Below, piece after piece: positions 1-10,533 of a DNA stretch of 64,000 nt; within the stretch, counting starts at the first letter, position 1, and each line of letters opens with the position of its first letter. The stretch is from Endomychus coccineus (Eukaryota; Arthropoda; Insecta; Coleoptera; Endomychidae). The notes below the pieces were generated by a model. That model had not been told where the DNA came from. It was given only the letters and a program-made list of their open reading frames with translations, and did not search any database. Where the stretch lies: the NCBI GenBank assembly GCA_958510875.1, contig OY294067.1, positions 142,333,846 through 142,397,845 on the forward strand. Reading direction: 5' to 3'. The translations under genes were made by a program, and so were the position numbers.

Positions 1-94
1 ATAGATCAACTATTCACGCACATTCATCTAAAGTTCAGTCGTTTTTTGAAGTAAGGATTGTAGGTTAGTACTGCTATGGTTGGCAGTTACTTGA

Positions 95-147
95 CAGTTC
101 TTATTCAAATGACAGCATCCTGGTTCTTATATATTTCAATAGAACTG
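95..147. repeat. spacer inverted repeat CAGTTCT/AGAACTG
   Basis: CAGTTCT at 95-101 and AGAACTG at 141-147 are perfect 7-bp inverted arms about 39 bp apart, present in nearly all units. A cruciform or RNA stem is possible; the match is short enough to be chance. Confidence 0.3.
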
Positions 148-304
148 ACTGAGAATTGTTCTGGTTAATTATAAACAAGTTTAAAGTTTCTTTGCCTAAT
201 TGGCCACTATCGTGTATGTAACTTAAGAGATATAGAATTAAATTTTCTGAATTATGAAGATAACTTAGATAATTTAACATAGGATTATAAAGATGAATAA
301 ACGT

Positions 305-308
305 AAAA
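305..308 (-). terminator. Pol III T4 terminator of tRNA copy 1
   Basis: Four T residues on the minus strand start 5 nt after the discriminator base, the usual place and minimal length for a Pol III terminator. This is the only run of four T on the minus strand in the consensus unit, so its loss in copies 66 and 67 should matter. Confidence 0.7.
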
Positions 309-324
309 GATCGAACCATAGGTG

Positions 325-335
325 GGATTCGAACC
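325..335 (-). promoter_or_regulatory. Pol III B box (tRNA positions 52-62)
   Basis: The minus strand reads GGTTCGAATCC, a perfect match to the TFIIIC-binding B-box consensus GGTTCGANTCC. It is altered in copies 3, 20, 29, 41 and 62 and in the five C62T copies, and deleted in copy 65. Confidence 0.85.
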
Positions 336-367
336 CACATTTCTGGATTTCTAGTCCAGGGTGTTTA

Positions 368-379
368 CCAATTACACCA
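368..379 (-). promoter_or_regulatory. Pol III A box (tRNA positions 8-19)
   Basis: The minus strand reads TGGTGTAATTGG, close to the A-box consensus TRGYNNARNNGG. It contains U8, A14, G18 and G19, which also hold the tRNA fold together. The same element recurs 54 bp above the low end of every complete tRNA copy. Confidence 0.7.
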
Positions 380-386
380 CTTCGGT

Positions 387-786
387 CCTATTAGATTTTT
401 ATATTTTTGTAAATATAAACCTCTGAAAGGATAGTAGATCATTGATAAACACAATGCGATTCGATGCCCTACCATAGATCAACTATTCACGCACATTCAT
501 CTAAAGTTCAGTCGTTTTTTGAAGTAAGGATTGTAGGTTAGTACTGCTATGGTTGGCAGTTACTTGACAGTTCTTATTCAAATGACAGCATCCTGGTTCT
601 TATATATTTCAATAGAACTGACTGAGAATTGTTCTGGTTAATTATAAACAAGTTTAAAGTTTCTTTGCCTAATTGGCCACTATCGTGTATGTAACTTAAG
701 AGATATAGAATTAAATTTTCTGAATTATGAAGATAACTTAGATAATTTAACATAGGATTATAAAGATGAATAAACGTAAAAGATCG
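387..786. other. representative inter-tRNA spacer (400 bp), no gene seen
   Basis: This spacer separates tRNA copies 1 and 2 and stands for every spacer in the array. Reading in the transcription direction of the upstream tRNA, it holds the T4 terminator and an AT-rich stretch, and next to the following gene the AT-rich leader with a perfect 9-bp inverted repeat. I see no second tRNA, 5S or snoRNA boxes, and no microsatellite. The only ORF of note is a 79-codon minus-strand frame that begins inside the tRNA and is broken in several units, so I do not call it a gene. Confidence 0.7.
398..419 (-). promoter_or_regulatory. AT-rich leader: perfect 9-bp inverted repeat with TATA-like motif
   Basis: On the minus strand this reads TTTATATTT, loop ACAA, then AAATATAAA, 12 to 33 bp upstream of the mature tRNA 5' end. 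TATAAA lies at 398-403. TATA-like leader elements help Pol III initiation on tRNA genes in plants and fission yeast, so a promoter role is plausible but inferred. The element sits at the same offset in every unit. Unit 3 (near 1343) and the module B units (near 8264, 12520, 18197) carry substitutions in it. Confidence 0.45.
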
Positions 787-859
787 AACCATAGGTGGGA
801 TTCGAACCCACATTTCTGGATTTCTAGTCCAGGGTGTTTACCAATTACACCACTTCGGT
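787..859 (-). tRNA. tRNA-Ser-like (AGA), copy 2
   Basis: Majority sequence. Confidence 0.8.
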
Positions 860-1259
860 CCTATTAGATTTTTATATTTTTGTAAATATAAACCTCTGAA
901 AGGATAGTAGATCATTGATAAACACAATGCGATTCGATGCCCTACCATAGATCAACTATTCACGCACATTCATCTAAAGTTCAGTCGTTTTTTGAAGTAA
1001 GGATTGTAGGTTAGTACTGCTATGGTTGGCAGTTACTTGACAGTTCTTATTCAAATGACAGCATCCTGGTTCTTATATATTTCAATAGAACTGACTGAGA
1101 ATTGTTCTGGTTAATTATAAACAAGTTTAAAGTTTCTTTGCCTAATTGGCCACTATCGTGTATGTAACTTAAGAGATATAGAATTAAATTTTCTGAATTA
1201 TGAAGATAACTTAGATAATTTAACATAGGATTATAAAGATGAATAAACGTAAAAGATCG

Positions 1260-1332
1260 AACCATAGGTGGAATTCGAACCCACATTTCTGGATTTCTAG
1301 TCCAGGGTGTTTACCAATTACACCACTTCGGT
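1260..1332 (-). tRNA. tRNA-Ser-like (AGA), copy 3
   Basis: C61T (plus 1272) turns T-stem pair 53-61 into G-U and weakens the B box. The leader near 1343 is also changed. Confidence 0.65.
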
Positions 1333-1732
1333 CCTATTAGATACTTATATTTTTGTAAATATAAACCTCTGAAAGGATAGTAGATCATTGATAAACACAA
1401 TGCGATTCGATGCCCTACCATAGATCAACTATTCACGCACATTCATCTAAAGTTCAGTCGTTTTTTGAAGTAAGGATTGTAGGTTAGTACTGCTATGGTT
1501 GGCAGTTACTTGACAGTTCTTATTCAAATGACAGCATCCTGGTTCTTATATATTTCAATAGAACTGACTGAGAATTGTTCTGGTTAATTATAAACAAGTT
1601 TAAAGATTCTTTGCCTAATTAGCCACTATCGTGTATGTAACTTAAGAGATATAGAATTAAATTTTCTGAATTATGAAGATAACTTAGATAATTTAACATA
1701 GGATTATAAAGATGAATAAACGTAAAAGATCG

Positions 1733-1805
1733 AACCATAGGTGGGATTCGAACCCACATTTCTGGATTTCTAGTCCAGGGTGTTTACCAATTACACCACT
1801 TCGGT
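1733..1805 (-). tRNA. tRNA-Ser-like (AGA), copy 4
   Basis: Majority sequence; the spacer below it carries changes near 1606 and 1621. Confidence 0.8.
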
Positions 1806-2205
1806 CCTATTAGATTTTTATATTTTTGTAAATATAAACCTCTGAAAGGATAGTAGATCATTGATAAACACAATGCGATTCGATGCCCTACCATAGATCA
1901 ACTATTCACGCACATTCATCTAAAGTTCAGTCGTTTTTTGATGTAAGGATTGTAGGTTAGTACTGCTATGGTTGGCAGTTACTTGACAGTTCTTATTCAA
2001 ATGACAGCATCCTGGTTCTTATATATTTCAATAGAACTGACTGAGAATTGTTCTGGTTAATTATAAACAAGTTTAAAGTTTCTTTGCCTAATTGGCCACT
2101 ATCGTGTATGTAACTTAAGAGATATAGAATTAAATTTTCTGAATTATGAAGATAACTTAGATAATTTAACATAGGATTATAAAGATGAATAAACGTAAAA
2201 GATCG

Positions 2206-2278
2206 AACCATAGGTGGGATTCGAACCCACATTTCTGGATTTCTAGTCCAGGGTGTTTACCAATTACACCACTTCGGT
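2206..2278 (-). tRNA. tRNA-Ser-like (AGA), copy 5
   Basis: Majority sequence. Confidence 0.8.
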
Positions 2279-2678
2279 CCTATTAGATTTTTATATTTTT
2301 GTAAATATAAACCTCTGAAAGGATAGTAGATCATTGATAAACACAATGCTATTCGATGCCCTACCATAGATCAACTATTCACGCACATTCATCTAAAGTT
2401 CAGTCGTTTTTTGAAGTAAGGATTGTAGGTTAGTACTGCTATGGTTGGCAGTTACTTGACAGTTCTTATTCAAATGACAGCATCCTGGTTCTTATATATT
2501 TCAATAGAACTGACTGAGAATTGTTCTGGTTAATTATAAACAAGTTTAAAGTTTCTTTGCCTAATTGGCCACTATCGTGTATGTAACTTAAGAGATATAG
2601 AATTAAATTTTCTGAATTATGAAGATAACTTAGATAATTTAACATAGGATTATAAAGATGAATAAACGTAAAAGATCG

Positions 2679-2751
2679 AACCATAGGTGGGATTCGAACC
2701 CACATTTCTGGATTTCTAGTCCAGGGTGTTTACCAATTACACCACTTCGGT
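2679..2751 (-). tRNA. tRNA-Ser-like (AGA), copy 6
   Basis: Majority sequence. Confidence 0.8.
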
Positions 2752-2838
2752 CCTATTAGATTTTTATATTTTTGTAAATATAAACCTCTGAAAGGATAGT
2801 AGATCATTGATAAACACAATGCGATTCGATGCCCTACC

Positions 2839-3125
2839 ATAGATCAACTATTCACGCACATTCATCTAAAGTTCAGTCGTTTTTTGAAGTAAGGATTGTA
2901 GGTTAGTACTGCTAACTTAGATAATTTAACATAGGATTATAAAGATGAATAAACGTAAAAGATCGAACCATAGGTGGGATTCGAACCCATATTTCTGGAT
3001 TTCTAGTCCAGGGTGTTTACCAATTACACCACTTCGGTCCTATTAGATTTTTATATTTTTGTAAATATAAACCTCTGAAAGGATAGTAGATCATTGATAA
3101 ACACAATGCGATTCGATGCCCTACC
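2839..3125. repeat. shortened 287-bp unit (186-bp spacer deletion)
   Basis: The unit jumps from position 75 to position 262 of the consensus at 2913/2914, with a single shared A at the junction. The deleted part is spacer only; the tRNA, terminator and leader are retained. Confidence 0.95.
2966..3038 (-). tRNA. tRNA-Ser-like (AGA), copy 7, in the shortened unit
   Basis: G49A makes an A-C mismatch at the base of the T stem. The gene is otherwise complete although its unit lost 186 bp of downstream spacer. Confidence 0.7.
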
Positions 3126-3438
3126 ATAGATCAACTATTCACGCACATTCATCTAAAGTTCAGTCGTTTTTTGAAGTAAGGATTGTAGGTTAGTACTGCT
3201 ATGGTTGGCAGTTACTTGACAGTTCTTATTCAAATGACAGCATCCTGGTTCTTATATATTTCAATAGAACTGACTGAGAATTGTTCTGGTTAATTATAAA
3301 CAAGTTTAAAGTTTCTTTGCCTAATTGGCCACTATCGTGTATGTAACTTAAGAGATATAGAATTAAATTTTCTGAATTATGAAGATAACTTAGATAATTT
3401 AACATAGGATTATAAAGATGAATAAACGTAAAAGATCG

Positions 3439-3511
3439 AACCATAGGTGGGATTCGAACCCACATTTCTGGATTTCTAGTCCAGGGTGTTTACCAATTAC
3501 ACCACTTCGGT
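3439..3511 (-). tRNA. tRNA-Ser-like (AGA), copy 8
   Basis: Majority sequence. Confidence 0.8.
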
Positions 3512-3911
3512 CCTATTAGATTTTTATATTTTTGTAAATATAAACCTCTGAAAGGATAGTAGATCATTGATAAACACAATGCGATTCGATGCCCTACCAT
3601 AGATCAACTATTCACGCACATTCATCTAAAGTTCAGTCGTTTTTTGAAGTAAGGATTGTAGGTTAGTACTGCTATGGTTGGCAGTTACTTGACAGTTCTT
3701 ATTCAAATGACAGCATCCTGGTTCTTATATATTTCAATAGAACTGACTGAGAATTGTTCTGGTTAATTATAAACAAGTTTAAAGTTTCTTTGCCTAATTG
3801 GCCACTATCGTGTATGTAACTTAAGAGATATAGAATTAAATTTTCTGAATTATGAAGATAACTTAGATAATTTAACATAGGATTATAAAGATGAATAAAC
3901 GTAAAAGATCG

Positions 3912-3984
3912 AACCATAGGTGGGATTCGAACCCACATTTCTGGATTTCTAGTCCAGGGTGTTTACCAATTACACCACTTCGGT
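3912..3984 (-). tRNA. tRNA-Ser-like (AGA), copy 9
   Basis: Majority sequence. Confidence 0.8.
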
Positions 3985-4384
3985 CCTATTAGATTTTTAT
4001 ATTTTTGTAAATATAAACCTCTGAAAGGATAGTAGATCATTGATAAACACAATGTGATTCGATGCCCTACCATAGATCAACTATTCACGCACATTCATCT
4101 AAAGTTCAGTCGTTTTTTGAAGTAAGGATTGTAGGTTAGTACTGCTATGGTTGGCAGTTACTTGACAGTTCTTATTCAAATGACAGCATCCTGGTTCTTA
4201 TATATTTCAATAGAACTGACTGAGAATTGTTCTGGTTAATTATAAACAAGTTTAAAGTTTCTTTGCCTAATTGGCCACTATCGTGTATGTAACTTAAGAG
4301 ATATAGAATTAAATTTTCTGAATTATGAAGATAACTTAGATAATTTAACATAGGATTATAAAGATGAATAAACGTAAAAGATCG

Positions 4385-4457
4385 AACCATAGGTGAGATT
4401 CGAACCCACATTTCTGGATTTCTAGTGCAGGGTGTTTACCAATTACACCACTTCGGT
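4385..4457 (-). tRNA. tRNA-Ser-like (AGA), copy 10
   Basis: G30C gives a C30-C40 mismatch in the anticodon stem and C62T gives a G52-U62 wobble in the T stem. First unit of module A. Confidence 0.6.
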
Positions 4458-4857
4458 CCTATTAGATTTTTATATTTTTGTAAATATAAACCTCTGAAAG
4501 GATAGTAGATCATTGATAAACACAATGCGATTCGATGCCCTACCATAGATCAACTATTCACGCACATTCATCTAAAGTTCAGTCGTTTTTTGAAGTAAGG
4601 ATTGTAGGTTAGTACTGCTATGGTTGGCAGTTACTTGACAGTTCTTATTCAAATGACAGCATCCTGGTTCTTATATATTTCAATAGAACTGACTGAGAAT
4701 TGTTCTGGTTAATTATAAACAAGTTTAAAGTTTCTTTGCCTAATTGGCCACTATCGTGTATGTAACTTAAGAGATATAGAATTAAATTTTCTGAATTATG
4801 AAGATAACTTAGATAATTTAACATAGGATTATAAAGATGAATAAACGTAAAAGATCG

Positions 4858-4930
4858 AACCATAGGTGGGATTCGAACCCATATTTCTGGATTTCTAGTC
4901 CAGGGTGTTTACCAATTACACCACTTCGGT
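4858..4930 (-). tRNA. tRNA-Ser-like (AGA), copy 11
   Basis: G49A; second unit of module A. Confidence 0.7.
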
Positions 4931-5330
4931 CCTATTAGATTTTTATATTTTTGTAAATATAAACCTCTGAAAGGATAGTAGATCATTGATAAACACAATG
5001 CGATTCGATGCCCTACCATACATCAACTATTCACGCACATTCATCTAAAGTTCAGTCGTTTTTTGAAGTAAGGATTGTAGGTTAGTACTGCTATGGTTGG
5101 CAGTTACTTGACAGTTCTTATTCAAATGACAGCATCCTGGTTCATATATATTTCAATAGAACTGACTGAGAATTGTTCTGGTTAATTATAAACAAGTTTA
5201 AAGTTTCTTTGCCTAATTGGCCACTATCGTGTATGTAACTTAAGAGTTATAGAATTAAATTTTCTGAATTATGAAGATAACTTAGATAATTTAACATAGG
5301 ATTATAAAGATGAATAAACGTAAAAGATCG

Positions 5331-5403
5331 AACCATAGGTGGGATTCGAACCCACATTTCTGGATTTCTAGTCCAGGGTGTTTACCAATTACACCACTTC
5401 GGT
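5331..5403 (-). tRNA. tRNA-Ser-like (AGA), copy 12
   Basis: Majority tRNA in the marker-rich third unit of module A. Confidence 0.8.
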
Positions 5404-5803
5404 CCTATTAGATTTTTATATTTTTGTAAATATAAACCTCTGAAAGGATAGTAGATCATTGATAAACACAATGCGATTCGATGCCCTACCATAGATCAAC
5501 TATTCACGCACATTCATCTAAAGTTCAGTCGTTTTTTGAAGTAAGGATTGTAGGTTAGTACTGCTATGGTTGGCAGTTACTTGACAGTTCTTATTCAAAT
5601 GACAGCATCCTGGTTCTTATATATTTCAATAGAACTGACTGAGAATTGTTCTGGTTAATTATAAACAAGTTTAAAGTTTCTTTGCCTAATTGGCCACTAT
5701 CGTGTATGTAACTTAAGAGATATAGAATTAAATTTTCTGAATTATGAAGATAACTTAGATAATTTAACATAGGATTATAAAGATGAATAAACGTAAAAGA
5801 TCG

Positions 5804-5876
5804 AACCATAGGTGGGATTCGAACCCACATTTCTGGATTTCTAGTCCAGGGTGTTTACCAATTACACCACTTCGGT
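5804..5876 (-). tRNA. tRNA-Ser-like (AGA), copy 13
   Basis: Majority sequence. Confidence 0.8.
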
Positions 5877-6276
5877 CCTATTAGATTTTTATATTTTTGT
5901 AAATATAAACCTCTGAAAGGATAGTAGATCATTGATAAACACAATGCGATTCGATGCCCTACCATAGATCAACTATTCACGCACATTCATCTAAAGTTCA
6001 GTCGTTTTTTGAAGTAAGGATTGTAGGTTAGTACTGCTATGGTTGGCAGTTACTTGACAGTTCTTATTCAAATGACAGCATCCTGGTTCTTATATATTTC
6101 AATAGAACTGACTGAGAATTGTTCTGGTTAATTATAAACAAGTTTAAAGTTTCTTTGCCTAATTGGCCACTATCGTGTATGTAACTTAAGAGATATAGAA
6201 TTAAATTTTCTGAATTATGAAGATAACTTAGATAATTTAACATAGGATTATAAAGATGAATAAACGTAAAAGATCG

Positions 6277-6349
6277 AACCATAGGTGAGATTCGAACCCA
6301 CATTTCTGGATTTCTAGTGCAGGGTGTTTACCAATTACACCACTTCGGT
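6277..6349 (-). tRNA. tRNA-Ser-like (AGA), copy 14
   Basis: G30C and C62T, as copy 10. Confidence 0.6.
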
Positions 6350-6749
6350 CCTATTAGATTTTTATATTTTTGTAAATATAAACCTCTGAAAGGATAGTAG
6401 ATCATTGATAAACACAATGCGATTCGATGCCCTACCATAGATCAACTATTCACGCACATTCATCTAAAGTTCAGTCGTTTTTTGAAGTAAGGATTGTAGG
6501 TTAGTACTGCTATGGTTGGCAGTTACTTGACAGTTCTTATTCAAATGACAGCATCCTGGTTCTTATATATTTCAATAGAACTGACTGAGAATTGTTCTGG
6601 TTAATTATAAACAAGTTTAAAGTTTCTTTGCCTAATTGGCCACTATCGTGTATGTAACTTAAGAGATATAGAATTAAATTTTCTGAATTATGAAGATAAC
6701 TTAGATAATTTAACATAGGATTATAAAGATGAATAAACGTAAAAGATCG

Positions 6750-6822
6750 AACCATAGGTGGGATTCGAACCCATATTTCTGGATTTCTAGTCCAGGGTGT
6801 TTACCAATTACACCACTTCGGT
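6750..6822 (-). tRNA. tRNA-Ser-like (AGA), copy 15
   Basis: G49A. Confidence 0.7.
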
Positions 6823-7222
6823 CCTATTAGATTTTTATATTTTTGTAAATATAAACCTCTGAAAGGATAGTAGATCATTGATAAACACAATGCGATTCGA
6901 TGCCCTACCATACATCAACTATTCACGCACATTCATCTAAAGTTCAGTCGTTTTTTGAAGTAAGGATTGTAGGTTAGTACTGCTATGGTTGGCAGTTACT
7001 TGACAGTTCTTATTCAAATGACAGCATCCTGGTTCATATATATTTCAATAGAACTGACTGAGAATTGTTCTGGTTAATTATAAACAAGTTTAAAGTTTCT
7101 TTGCCTAATTGGCCACTATCGTGTATGTAACTTAAGAGTTATAGAATTAAATTTTCTGAATTATGAAGATAACTTAGATAATTTAACATAGGATTATAAA
7201 GATGAATAAACGTAAAAGATCG

Positions 7223-7295
7223 AACCATAGGTGGGATTCGAACCCACATTTCTGGATTTCTAGTCCAGGGTGTTTACCAATTACACCACTTCGGT
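7223..7295 (-). tRNA. tRNA-Ser-like (AGA), copy 16
   Basis: Majority tRNA, third unit of module A. Confidence 0.8.
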
Positions 7296-7695
7296 CCTAT
7301 TAGATTTTTATATTTTTGTAAATATAAACCTCTGAAAGGATAGTAGATCATTGATAAACACAATGCGATTCGATGCCCTACCATAGATCAACTATTCACG
7401 CACATTCATCTAAAGTTCAGTCGTTTTTTGAAGTAAGGATTGTAGGTTAGTACTGCTATGGTTGGCAGTTACTTGACAGTTCTTATTCAAATGACAGCAT
7501 CCTGGTTCTTATATATTTCAATAGAACTGACTGAGAATTGTTCTGGTTAATTATAAACAAGTTTAAAGTTTCTTTGCCTAATTGGCCACTATCGTGTATG
7601 TAACTTAAGAGATATAGAATTAAATTTTCTGAATTATGAAGATAACTTAGATAATTTAACATAGGATTATAAAGATGAATAAACGTAAAAGATCG

Positions 7696-7768
7696 AACCA
7701 TAGGTGGGATTCGAACCCACATTTCTGGATTTCTAGTCCAGGGTGTTTACCAATTACACCACTTCGGT
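7696..7768 (-). tRNA. tRNA-Ser-like (AGA), copy 17
   Basis: Majority sequence. Confidence 0.8.
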
Positions 7769-8168
7769 CCTATTAGATTTTTATATTTTTGTAAATATAA
7801 ACCTCTGAAAGGATAGTAGATCATTGATAAACACAATGCGATTCGATGCCCTACCATAGATCAACTATTCACGCACATTCATCTAAAGTTCAGTCGTTTT
7901 TTGAAGTAAGGATTGTAGGTTAGTACTGCTATGGTTGGCAGTTACTTGACAGTTCTTATTCAAATGACAGCATCCTGGTTCTTATATATTTCAATAGAAC
8001 TGACTGAGAATTGTTCTGGTTAATTATAAACAAGTTTAAAGTTTCTTTGCCTAATTGGCCACTATCGTGTATGTAACTTAAGAGATATAGAATTAAATTT
8101 TCTGAATTATGAAGATAACTTAGATAATTTAACGTAGGATTATAAAGATGAATAAACGTAAAAGATCG

Positions 8169-8241
8169 AACCATAGGTGGGATTCGAACCCACATTTCTG
8201 GATTTCTAGTCCAGGGTGTTTACCAATTACACCACTTCGGT
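8169..8241 (-). tRNA. tRNA-Ser-like (AGA), copy 18
   Basis: Majority tRNA; leader inverted repeat changed near 8264 (module B). Confidence 0.8.
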
Positions 8242-8641
8242 CCTATTAGATTTTTATATTTTTGTGAATATAAACCTCTGAAAGGATAGTAGATCATTGA
8301 TAAACACAATGCGATTCGATGCCCTACCATAGATCAACTATTCACGCACATTCATCTAAAGTTCAGTCGTTTTTTGAAGTAAGGATTGTAGGTTAGTACT
8401 GCTATGGTTGGCAGTTACTTGACAGTTCTTATTCAAATGACAGCATCCTGGTTCTTATATATTTCAATAGAACTGACTGAGAATTGTTCTGGTTAATTAT
8501 AAACAAGTTTAAAGTTTCTTTGCCTAATTGGCCACTATCGTGTATGTAACTTAAGAGATATAGAATTAAATTTTCTGAATTATGAAAATAACTTAGATAA
8601 TTTAACATAGGATTATAAAGATGAATAAACGTAAAAGATCG

Positions 8642-8714
8642 AACCATAGGTGGGATTCGAACCCATATTTCTGGATTTCTAGTCCAGGGTGTTTACCAAT
8701 TACACCACTTCGGT
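8642..8714 (-). tRNA. tRNA-Ser-like (AGA), copy 19
   Basis: G49A (module B). Confidence 0.7.
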
Positions 8715-9114
8715 CCTATTAGATTTTTATATTTTTGTAAATATAAACCTCTGAAAGGATAGTAGATCATTGATAAACACAATGCGATTCGATGCCCTAC
8801 CATAGATCAACTATTCACGCACATTCATCTAAAGTTCAGTCGTTTTTTGAAGTAAGGATTGTAGGTTAGTACTGCTATGGTTGGCAGTTACTTGACAGTT
8901 CTTATTCAAATGACAGCATCCTGGTTCTTATATATTTCAATAGAACTGACTGAGAATTGTTCTGGTTAATTATAAACAAGTTTAAAGTTTCTTTGCCTAA
9001 TTGGCCACTATCGTGTATGTAACTTAAGAGATATAGAATCAAATTTTCTGAATTATGAAGATAACTTAGATAATTTAACATAGGATTATAAAGATGAATA
9101 AACGTAAAAGATCG

Positions 9115-9187
9115 AACCATAGGTGGGATTCGGACCCACATTTCTGGATTTCTAGTCCAGGGTGTTTACCAATTACACCACTTCGGT
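9115..9187 (-). tRNA. tRNA-Ser-like (AGA), copy 20
   Basis: T55C removes the near-invariant pseudouridine site of the T loop and alters the B box. Confidence 0.55.
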
Positions 9188-9587
9188 CCTATTAGATTTT
9201 TATATTTTTGTAAATATAAACCTCTGAAAGGATAGTAGATCATTGATAAACACAATGCGATTCGATGCCCTACCATAGATCAACTATTCACGCACATTCA
9301 TCTAAAGTTCAGTCGTTTTTTGAAGTAAGGATTGTAGGTTAGTACTGCTATGGTTGGCAGTTACTTGACAGTTCTTATTCAAATGACAGCATCCTGGTTC
9401 TTATATATTTCAATAGAACTGACTGAGAATTGTTCTGGTTAATTATAAACAAGTTTAAAGTTTCTTTGCCTAATTGGCCACTATCGTGTATGTAACTTAA
9501 GAGATATAGAATTAAATTTTCTGAATTATGAAGATAACTTAGATAATTTAACATAGGATTATAAAGATGAATAAACGTAAAAGATCG

Positions 9588-9660
9588 AACCATAGGTGGG
9601 ATTCGAACCCACATTTCTGGATTTCTAGTCCAGGGTGTTTACCAATTACACCACTTCGGT
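9588..9660 (-). tRNA. tRNA-Ser-like (AGA), copy 21
   Basis: Majority sequence. Confidence 0.8.
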
Positions 9661-10060
9661 CCTATTAGATTTTTATATTTTTGTAAATATAAACCTCTGA
9701 AAGGATAGTAGATCATTGATAAACACAATGCGATTCGATGCCCTACCATAGATCAACTATTCACGCACATTCATCTAAAGTTCAGTCGTTTTTTGAAGTA
9801 AGGATTGTAGGTTAGTACTGCTATGGTTGGCAGTTACTTGACAGTTCTTATTCAAATGACAGCATCCTGGTTCTTATATATTTCAATAGAACTGACTGAG
9901 AATTGTTCTGGTTAATTATAAACAAGTTTAAAGTTTCTTTGCCTAATTGGCCACTATCGTGTATGTAACTTAAGAGATATAGAATTAAATTTTCTGAATT
10001 ATGAAGATAACTTAGATAATTTAACATAGGATTATAAAGATGAATAAACGTAAAAGATCG

Positions 10061-10133
10061 AACCATAGGTGGGATTCGAACCCACATTTCTGGATTTCTA
10101 GTCCAGGGTGTTTACCAATTACACCACTTCGGT
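10061..10133 (-). tRNA. tRNA-Ser-like (AGA), copy 22
   Basis: Majority sequence; the extra unit after module B. Confidence 0.8.
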
Positions 10134-10533
10134 CCTATTAGATTTTTATATTTTTGTAAATATAAACCTCTGAAAGGATAGTAGATCATTGATAAACACA
10201 ATGCGATTCGATGCCCTACCATAGATCAACTATTCACGCACATTCATCTAAAGTTCAGTCGTTTTTTGAAGTAAGGATTGTAGGTTAGTACTGCTATGGT
10301 TGGCAGTTACTTGACAGTTCTTATTCAAATGACAGCATCCTGGTTCTTATATATTTCAATAGAACTGACTGAGAATTGTTCTGGTTAATTATAAACAAGT
10401 TTAAAGTTTCTTTGCCTAATTGGCCACTATCGTGTATGTAACTTAAGAGATATAGAATTAAATTTTCTGAATTATGAAGATAACTTAGATAATTTAACAT
10501 AGGATTATAAAGATGAATAAACGTAAAAGATCG

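Larger units (their letters stand above)
314..386 (-). tRNA. tRNA-Ser-like gene, anticodon AGA, copy 1 (reference copy)
   Basis: The 73-nt minus-strand gene folds as a class I cloverleaf. Acceptor ACCGAAG pairs with CTATGGT with an A5-A68 mismatch and G4-U69 wobble. The D stem is GTGT/ACAC with loop AATTGGTAA. The anticodon stem is CTGGA/TCCAG with loop CTAGAAA, giving AGA, which reads UCU. The variable region is AAAT and the T arm is GTGGG, TTCGAAT, CCCAC. U8, A14, G18, G19, U33, T54, T55, C56 and A58 are present, and A15 can pair with U48. No intron or CCA is encoded. TGGACTAGAAATCCA equals the anticodon arm of eukaryotic tRNA-Ser(AGA), but the long serine variable arm is missing, so the charging enzyme is uncertain. 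A class I chimera or a tRNA-derived satellite are the alternatives. Positions given for other copies use this numbering. Confidence 0.8.
4072..5963. repeat. higher-order module A, copy 1 (4 units)
   Basis: Four units in fixed order: tRNA with G30C and C62T; tRNA with G49A; a majority tRNA in a unit starting atacatc with spacer markers ttcatatata and agagttat; and a majority unit. The same order recurs at four further places. Confidence 0.9.
5964..7855. repeat. higher-order module A, copy 2
   Basis: It has the same four markers in the same order as the module at 4072 and is directly adjacent to it, a tandem duplication of 1892 bp. Confidence 0.9.
7856..10220. repeat. higher-order module B plus one extra unit, copy 1
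   Basis: Unit order: spacer marker aacgtagg with leader change tgtgaata; tRNA G49A with spacer tgaaaata; tRNA T55C with spacer gaatcaaatt; majority; majority. Confidence 0.9.

Noticed and set aside
101..340. 79-codon minus-strand ORF repeated in about 125 units
   Set aside because: Its start lies in the tRNA T arm (ATGTGGGTTCGA) and it runs into AT-rich spacer. It is preserved only because the units are near-identical: it is lost in some units (for example those around 1520, 5118 and 35368), and its changes do not favour silent positions. I see no family resemblance.
314..386. tRNA on the plus strand with anticodon TCT (Arg)
   Set aside because: The plus strand gives a loop TTTCTAG with TCT at the anticodon place, but its T loop would be ATTCGAA and its D loop lacks the A14, G18, G19 pattern. 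The minus strand fits all conserved positions, both Pol III boxes and the terminator.
433..481. Direct repeat TAGATCA within the unit
   Set aside because: Seven bases repeated once about 40 bp apart is expected by chance in AT-rich DNA and matches neither deletion junction.
387..786. C/D-box snoRNA or 5S rRNA in the spacer
   Set aside because: CTGA-like and TGATAA-like strings occur, but not with a proper RTGATGA C box, terminal stem or spacing, and no 5S internal control region is visible.
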